Source: Candidatus Margulisiibacteriota bacterium (lineage in GTDB: Bacteria; Margulisbacteria; WOR-1; O2-12-FULL-45-9; XYB2-FULL-48-7). From it: a stretch of DNA of 64,000 bases. Shown here one piece after another: positions 59,774 to 64,000 of this stretch (the stretch's first letter is position 1; every line of letters starts with the position of its first letter). Below the pieces are notes generated by a model. The model was not told where the DNA came from. It ran no database searches and was given only the letters and a program-made list of their open reading frames with translations. The stretch covers positions 79,062 through 143,061 of the forward strand of contig JBAZTH010000003.1 of the NCBI GenBank assembly GCA_041661965.1, in the 5' to 3' direction. The position numbers and the translations under genes were made by a program.

Positions 59774-60922
59774 ATGCCAAAGAAACCGCTAAAATATTAT
59801 CTGATGATCCCCGGTCCGACCCCGATCCCGACCCGGGTCCTGGCCGCGATGAACCACGAAATGATCGGCCACCGCGGGCCGCTTTTCTCCAAAGTCATGA
59901 GAGAGGTTATGGACGGCCTGCGCTGGGCCTACCAGACCAAGAACGAGATCTTCGTTTACCCGAGTTCCGGGACCGGCGGGATGGAAGTCGCTGTTGTCAA
60001 TATGCTCTCTCCGGGAGACAAGGTTATCATTTGTAACATCGGCGCGTTCGGCGCCCGTTTCGTTAAGATCGCCAAAGCGTACGGGGTCGATGTCATTGAC
60101 TTGAAGTTTGAAAGAGGGAAGCCGGCCGACCCCGCGGTCCTGGCCGCCGAACTGAAAAAGAGCCCGGTCAAAGCGGTCTTTTTCCAGCAGAACGAGACCT
60201 CGACCGGCGTTGTCAACGACGTCGAAAAACTGGCCAAGACCGTCCGCGCCGTCCAACCGGAGGCGCTGGTCATTGTCGACGCGGTCTCCGGTCTTTTGGC
60301 CGCGCCGCTTAAGACCGATGAATGGGATCTTGATGTCGTCGTTTCCGGTTCGCAAAAAGCGTTCATGGTCCCGCCGGGGATCGCCGCCGTTTCCGTCTCC
60401 GCCCGAGCCTGGAAAGCTTACGAAACCTCCAAGTGTCCGAAACATTACTGGGATCTCGGCTTAATGAAGGCCGAAGCACCCAAAGGCCACACTTATACCA
60501 CGCCGCCGGAGTCGCTGATCTTCGGGATGCGCGAATCGCTCAAGATGCTGCAGGAAGAGGGGCTGGAGAACATTCTCGCCCGGCATAAGTTCAACCGCGA
60601 CCTGCTCCGGACCGCCGCTAAGGCGCTGGGGCTGAAACTTTTGGCCGATGATTCCTGTGCTTCGCCCGCGGTGACCGCCATTTGCCCGCCCGACGGGATC
60701 GACGGCGAAAAGGTCCGCGAACTGATGCGCGAAGACTTTGGCGTGGAAGTCGCTCCGGGACAAGGCGAACTGAAAGGAAAAATATTCCGGATCGGCCACC
60801 TTGGCTATGTTGATTCGCTCGACCTGATCGGGGCTTTGGCCGCTTTGGAAGTCCTGTTCAAACGGCTGGGAGCGAAGATCAACTTCGGGGCCGGCGTCAA
60901 AGCGGCGATGGAACTTCTCTGA
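59774..60922 (+). CDS. Class V aminotransferase (alanine/serine-glyoxylate or phosphoserine-type)
   Basis: A 382-residue PLP enzyme. MIPGPTPIPTRVLAAMNHEMIGHRGPLF, YPSSGTGGMEVAVVNML, VIVDAVSGLLAAPLKTDEWDLDVV and the PLP lysine K195 (SGSQKAFMVPPG) define the class V small-molecule branch (SPT/AGXT, also the PucG/SerA-linked type). The exact donor and acceptor cannot be told. The last base of its stop overlaps the probable truA start (CTGA). Confidence 0.92.
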   Translation: MPKKPLKYYLMIPGPTPIPTRVLAAMNHEMIGHRGPLFSKVMREVMDGLRWAYQTKNEIFVYPSSGTGGMEVAVVNMLSPGDKVIICNIGAFGARFVKIAKAYGVDVIDLKFERGKPADPAVLAAELKKSPVKAVFFQQNETSTGVVNDVEKLAKTVRAVQPEALVIVDAVSGLLAAPLKTDEWDLDVVVSGSQKAFMVPPGIAAVSVSARAWKAYETSKCPKHYWDLGLMKAEAPKGHTYTTPPESLIFGMRESLKMLQEEGLENILARHKFNRDLLRTAAKALGLKLLADDSCASPAVTAICPPDGIDGEKVRELMREDFGVEVAPGQGELKGKIFRIGHLGYVDSLDLIGALAALEVLFKRLGAKINFGAGVKAAMELL

Positions 60923-61677
60923 TCAACCATCGCTTAGTTGTCCAGTACGATGGCGCGGGGTTCGAGGGTTTTCAGTCGCAAACTCATCATCGGACTATTC
61001 AGGACGAGTTGGAAAAAGCGCTCGGCCGCCTTTATAAGCGTCGGATAAAAGTTTTGGGAACCTCCCGGACCGATTCCGGGGTTCACGCTCTTTGCCAGGT
61101 CGTCAGCTTTCAAGCCCCGCTGATTATTCCATTCCCCAAATTGCCGCTCGCGCTGAACGCTCTTTTGCCGGAGAGCATCCGGGTGATCAAAGCCGATCGG
61201 GCGCCGGATTCTTTTGTTCCCCGTTTTGCCGCCAAGAACAAGACCTACGAATACCTGATCTTTAATGGCAAGATCATGCCGCCGCTCATCAGGCATTTTG
61301 TCTGGCAGGTCAAACCAAAGCTCGATCTTAAAGCGATGCGCCGGGCGGCCGCCGGCTTGAAAGGCCGCCATGATTTTACCGCCTTCTGCAACGCCGGCGG
61401 GAAAGAACGAGCGGGGGTCAGGAATTTACGGCGGGTCGGTATCGGTTTTAAAAAGATCGTCCTTTGGGATGGCTTGAAGGTTGAGGTTATTACTCTTAAG
61501 TTCCAGGCGGATGGTTTTCTTTATCGGATGGTCCGTAACCTGGTCGGGACCTTGGTGGAAGCGGGGCTTGGCAAGATCGAGCCCGAGCGGATAAAAAAGA
61601 TCATCAAAAACAGAGACCGAACGTTAGCCGGCCGGACCGCTCCCCCGCAGGGACTTTGCCTGATAAAAGTCCAATAA
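60919..61677 (+). CDS. truA: tRNA pseudouridine(38-40) synthase TruA with CTG start
   Basis: Makes pseudouridine at tRNA positions 38-40. The conserved N-terminal HRLVVQYDGAGFEGFQ is encoded upstream of the first in-frame ATG/GTG/TTG (TTG at 61009), so translation must start earlier. The only plausible codon is CTG at 60919, which overlaps the previous stop as CTGA, like the ATGA/GTGA/TTGA overlaps elsewhere here. Catalytic D52 lies in RTDSGVHAL. The C-terminal domain signature is FLYRMVRNLVGTLVEAG. Length about 252 residues fits TruA. Confidence 0.88.
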   Translation: MINHRLVVQYDGAGFEGFQSQTHHRTIQDELEKALGRLYKRRIKVLGTSRTDSGVHALCQVVSFQAPLIIPFPKLPLALNALLPESIRVIKADRAPDSFVPRFAAKNKTYEYLIFNGKIMPPLIRHFVWQVKPKLDLKAMRRAAAGLKGRHDFTAFCNAGGKERAGVRNLRRVGIGFKKIVLWDGLKVEVITLKFQADGFLYRMVRNLVGTLVEAGLGKIEPERIKKIIKNRDRTLAGRTAPPQGLCLIKVQ

Positions 61678-61716
61678 TAACCGCGAAAATAACAGATACA
61701 GATTCACTGCTATTTA

Positions 61717-61725
61717 TGATATAAT
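61717..61725 (+). promoter_or_regulatory. Extended -10 promoter of the 61782 gene
   Basis: TG-A-TATAAT with the hexamer at 61720-61725. The GTG start lies 56 bases downstream with GGGAG before it, so the mRNA has a normal leader. Confidence 0.55.
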
Positions 61726-61781
61726 TTCACCCGCTTGTGCCGAGAGTTAATCTTTAAATTTTCCTTGGCAAGGGAGAAAAA

Positions 61782-62714
61782 GTGCCGATAAAAAAACTGG
61801 CAATTTTTATGATGGCCGCGCTGGTCTCTCTTCCGGCGTTCGCTTCTCAAAGTACGAATTATAAACTCCTGCCGAAGATCGTTGATTCGGGCGGAAAAAC
61901 CAGTAGTTCTCCCGCTTACATTTTTTCCTCCAAGACCGGGATTACCAACCAAGCCAAAATTACCGGCTCCAGCTATATTTTTTACCCCGGCTTTTTCTTT
62001 CCGGCCGAAATAACTGGGGCGGTCAACACTCCGGCGATCATCCGGATGGAAGACAAGACCGCGCCGGTTATCGAAGTGACCATCGCCGGCAGCGATTCGC
62101 CGCTTTGGTCGAACGACTCGATTGTCGCGGCGCCGACCTTCAAGATCGATCTCACTGACGACATAGAACTCGACCCGGATTCCGTTATCGTGAAAATCGA
62201 CGGCGAGATCAGGGTCAACGCCAACAGTCTGACCGAAAACCTTGACTCGGATAAACCTCAAGGGTATAAAACTTCCATTTGTTTGTCCTGCGCGACTTCT
62301 TTTACTCCCGGTATGCACAGTTTGTACATTGAAGCTAAAGACAAGAGCCGGAACTTTGGCTTTAAACAGTACGATGGCTTGCAGGTTGCCGCGCCGAATG
62401 CCGCGCCGGAAATGAAAACCGGCTCACTGGTCGTCTCACCAACGACCTATTCGCCCGCCGCCGGCGGCGGGGTCACCGTCGCTTTTAGCGTCAATAACGA
62501 AACCGATGTTGCTCTCTTTGTTTACGGCCCCGGCGGTCGAGGGACCGAATGGGCGAGGAAAATGCGGGCGAAGGCCGGCTATAACCAGATCGAATTTAGC
62601 GGCGTTTCCGATCTGTCGGGCGAGCCATTGGCGAACGGGATTTATGTGCTGAAAGTTATTGCCGGCGGCAAAGAACTGGGCAAGCAATATTTAGTGGTTT
62701 ACGGAACAAAATAG
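61782..62714 (+). CDS. Secreted surface protein with FlgD-like C-terminal Ig domain
   Basis: A 310-residue protein with a signal peptide (MPIKKLAIFMMAALVSLPAFA). The middle part (about 75-180) contains KTAPVIEVTI and YKTSICLSC..SFTPGMHSLYIEAKDKSRNFG, an Ig/cadherin-like beta domain. The end GEPLANGIYVLKVIAGGKELG-like matches the FlgD-type Ig domain seen in many secreted proteins that are anchored by type IX-like or other systems. No anchoring motif was recognised. GTG start with GGGAG site. Confidence 0.75.
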   Translation: MPIKKLAIFMMAALVSLPAFASQSTNYKLLPKIVDSGGKTSSSPAYIFSSKTGITNQAKITGSSYIFYPGFFFPAEITGAVNTPAIIRMEDKTAPVIEVTIAGSDSPLWSNDSIVAAPTFKIDLTDDIELDPDSVIVKIDGEIRVNANSLTENLDSDKPQGYKTSICLSCATSFTPGMHSLYIEAKDKSRNFGFKQYDGLQVAAPNAAPEMKTGSLVVSPTTYSPAAGGGVTVAFSVNNETDVALFVYGPGGRGTEWARKMRAKAGYNQIEFSGVSDLSGEPLANGIYVLKVIAGGKELGKQYLVVYGTK

Positions 62715-62789
62715 CATGGATTCTATCCGGGAAATGCAATATAATGTCGTCGTTGTCGCTGACGGAAAAATCAGTTTGGGAGGAAGTAA

Positions 62790-64000
62790 ATGATTAACAG
62801 GATCTGGGTAATATTAATCGGCTTGATCGTCCTGGGGTCCGTCGCTTCGGCTGTCCCGCAAAAAATGAATTTCCAGGGGAGATTGACCGATGCCGGCGGG
62901 AATCCCATTACCGCCGCAGTTGACGTTAAATTCTCGATCTATGATGCCGCTTCGGGCGGGACCGAGCTCTGGACCGAAACAATTGGGGTTACCCCGGACC
63001 AGGGGCTCGTCAATCAGGAGCTCGGCTTGACCATTCCGATCGCCGCTTCGGTTTTTACCGCCGATACCCGATACCTGGCCGTAAAAGTCGGCGCCGATGC
63101 CGAGATGTCGCCGCGTATTCCGTTAGCGACCGTCCCCTTTGCTTTTCGGGCGGCGACCGCCGATAATGTTGCCGATAACATCATCACCGCCGATAAGATC
63201 GTTAATAATACCATTACCGCCAATAAATTTGCGACCGGCCAGGTTGTGACCGGTATTGCTTCCTCCGGTTCGATCTCTACGCTGAAAGACAACGTCGTTC
63301 TTGAAGGCGGGTCGGGGGTGACGCTTAATCAGAACGATCTCTTGAACAAAATCACGATTACCGCGGTTTCGACGGCCGGCGGGACGGTGACGCAGGTTGA
63401 TACCGGGAGCGGTTTGACCGGCGGGCCGATCAACACGACCGGAACGGTTTCGATCGCGGCTGGCGGAATTACCGCGGCTCATTTAGGGACGGGGGTTGTG
63501 ACGGCGGGGGCGATTGCCGCCGACGCGGTGGTGACGGCTGGGGTCTCGGACAGCGCGATCACCGAACCGAAGCTAAATGTCGCGAACGCGGCGGTCAACG
63601 ATTATCTTTTAACTTACACGGCGACCGGTTTGGCCTGGGGTTCGCCGGGCGGGACCGGGACGGTGACGCAGGTTGATACCGGGAGCGGTTTGACCGGCGG
63701 GCCGATCAACACGACCGGAACGGTCTCGATCGCGGCCGGGGGGATTACCGCGGCTCATTTAGGGACGGGGGTTGTGACGGCGGGGGCGATTGCCGCCGAC
63801 GCGGTGGTGACGGCTGGGGTCTCGGACAGCGCGATCACCGAACCGAAGCTAAATGTCGCGAACGCGGCGGTCAACGATTATCTTTTAACTTACACGGCGA
63901 CCGGTTTGGCCTGGGGTTCGCCGGGCGGGACCGGGACGGTGACGCAGGTTGATACCGGGAGCGGTTTGACCGGCGGGCCGATCAACACGACCGGAACGGT
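62790..64000 (+). CDS. Large repetitive surface protein, 3' end outside the window
   Basis: Open from the ATG at 62790 to the window end without a stop. It has a signal peptide (VILIGLIVLGSVASA) and then KMNFQGRLTDAGGNPITAAVDVKFSIYDA, a motif typical of long exported proteins with tail-fibre-like ends. From residue 199 (63384) it enters a 92-residue tandem repeat (TVTQVDTGSGLTGGPINTTG...). Gly/Thr/Ala-rich. The C terminus is unseen; relatives often end in an S74 peptidase-type chaperone, which is inference. GGGAGGAAG lies just before the ATG. Confidence 0.85.
   Translation, partial: MINRIWVILIGLIVLGSVASAVPQKMNFQGRLTDAGGNPITAAVDVKFSIYDAASGGTELWTETIGVTPDQGLVNQELGLTIPIAASVFTADTRYLAVKVGADAEMSPRIPLATVPFAFRAATADNVADNIITADKIVNNTITANKFATGQVVTGIASSGSISTLKDNVVLEGGSGVTLNQNDLLNKITITAVSTAGGTVTQVDTGSGLTGGPINTTGTVSIAAGGITAAHLGTGVVTAGAIAADAVVTAGVSDSAITEPKLNVANAAVNDYLLTYTATGLAWGSPGGTGTVTQVDTGSGLTGGPINTTGTVSIAAGGITAAHLGTGVVTAGAIAADAVVTAGVSDSAITEPKLNVANAAVNDYLLTYTATGLAWGSPGGTGTVTQVDTGSGLTGGPINTTGT
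63384..64000 (+). repeat. Near-identical 276-bp tandem repeats in a coding region
   Basis: Unit 1 is 63384-63659, unit 2 is 63660-63935, and unit 3 begins at 63936 and is cut by the window end. The period is 276 bases, or 92 codons. I find four base differences between units 1 and 2, all synonymous. Such recent duplication can also collapse in assembly. Confidence 0.9.

Noticed and set aside
59789..60445. 218-residue minus-strand frame
   Set aside because: Antisense to the class V aminotransferase and without any recognisable domain.
63384..64000. CRISPR-like array
   Set aside because: The repeats are 276 bases long, in frame and coding, with no spacers.
1..64000. Defence system, prophage, transposon or integron
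   Set aside because: No helicase-nuclease, toxin-antitoxin, restriction, Cas, integrase (other than xerD) or transposase gene was recognised.

Overview
The window is a gene-dense stretch from a diderm (outer-membrane) bacterium. Support for this comes from MreBCD and PBP2, a lipid A-type locus (LpxB-like, MsbA-like and LpxL-like proteins), putative lipoproteins and beta-rich outer-membrane-like proteins. The mix of genes, the LpxB-related protein of a type I know from cyanobacteria, and the short repeat families suggest an uncultured lineage near Saganbacteria (WOR-1)/Margulisbacteria. That placement is inference; no rRNA or other decisive marker is present. I found no tRNA, rRNA, CRISPR array, prophage or insertion sequence.

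Layout. 1-10261 (+): tail of a Nudix hydrolase, xerD, an M50 protease, folC, a SPOR protein, mreB-mreC-mreD-mrdA, rplY, a FliK-like/FlhB-like pair and a free-standing tRNA-binding domain. 10262-16693: SIMPL protein, rfbC, a CofD/YvcK-type protein, an unknown protein, then prmC-prfA-rpmE and a glycosyltransferase. 16733-19192: nickel regulator nikR, transport genes nikM-nikN and two small secreted beta-rich proteins. 19197-24354: bioA and three unknown envelope genes. 24384-31780: a broken radical SAM gene, a secreted hydrolase, thiG-thiH-thiS, hisS, an intact AmrS-like radical SAM gene and a methyltransferase. 31821-52035: about 20 kb of surface-glycan genes (four GT39-type membrane glycosyltransferases, GT2 and GT9 enzymes, an epimerase) ending in a lipid A-type operon, with one deiminase-like gene embedded. 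52036-52502 is the only gene-free stretch over 300 bp and is full of palindromic repeats. 52503-53981: an ArsR-SHOCT-methyltransferase-DsrE operon. 54013-58432 (-): an unusual helical-repeat methyltransferase, an FMN-binding protein, a DUF362 ferredoxin-like protein and thrC. 58522-64000 (+): a lipoprotein, SemiSWEET, an aminotransferase, truA, and two surface proteins, the last with near-identical 92-residue tandem repeats running off the window.

The strongest cross-cutting signal is transcriptional. About 17 transcription units have a good -10 box only 5-10 bases before the start codon and no Shine-Dalgarno site, so their mRNAs should be leaderless or nearly so. Several are arranged as compact divergent promoter pairs. 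A second signal is a family of palindromes with a GGAAACC outer stem and one bulged base; one copy lies in frame inside a glycosyltransferase gene. A third is a probable CTG start codon for truA. I did not find a convincing new defence or mobile system. The best candidates for unknown biology are the 20613-24354 envelope locus, the nickel locus lacking its ATPase, and the 52503-53981 operon.
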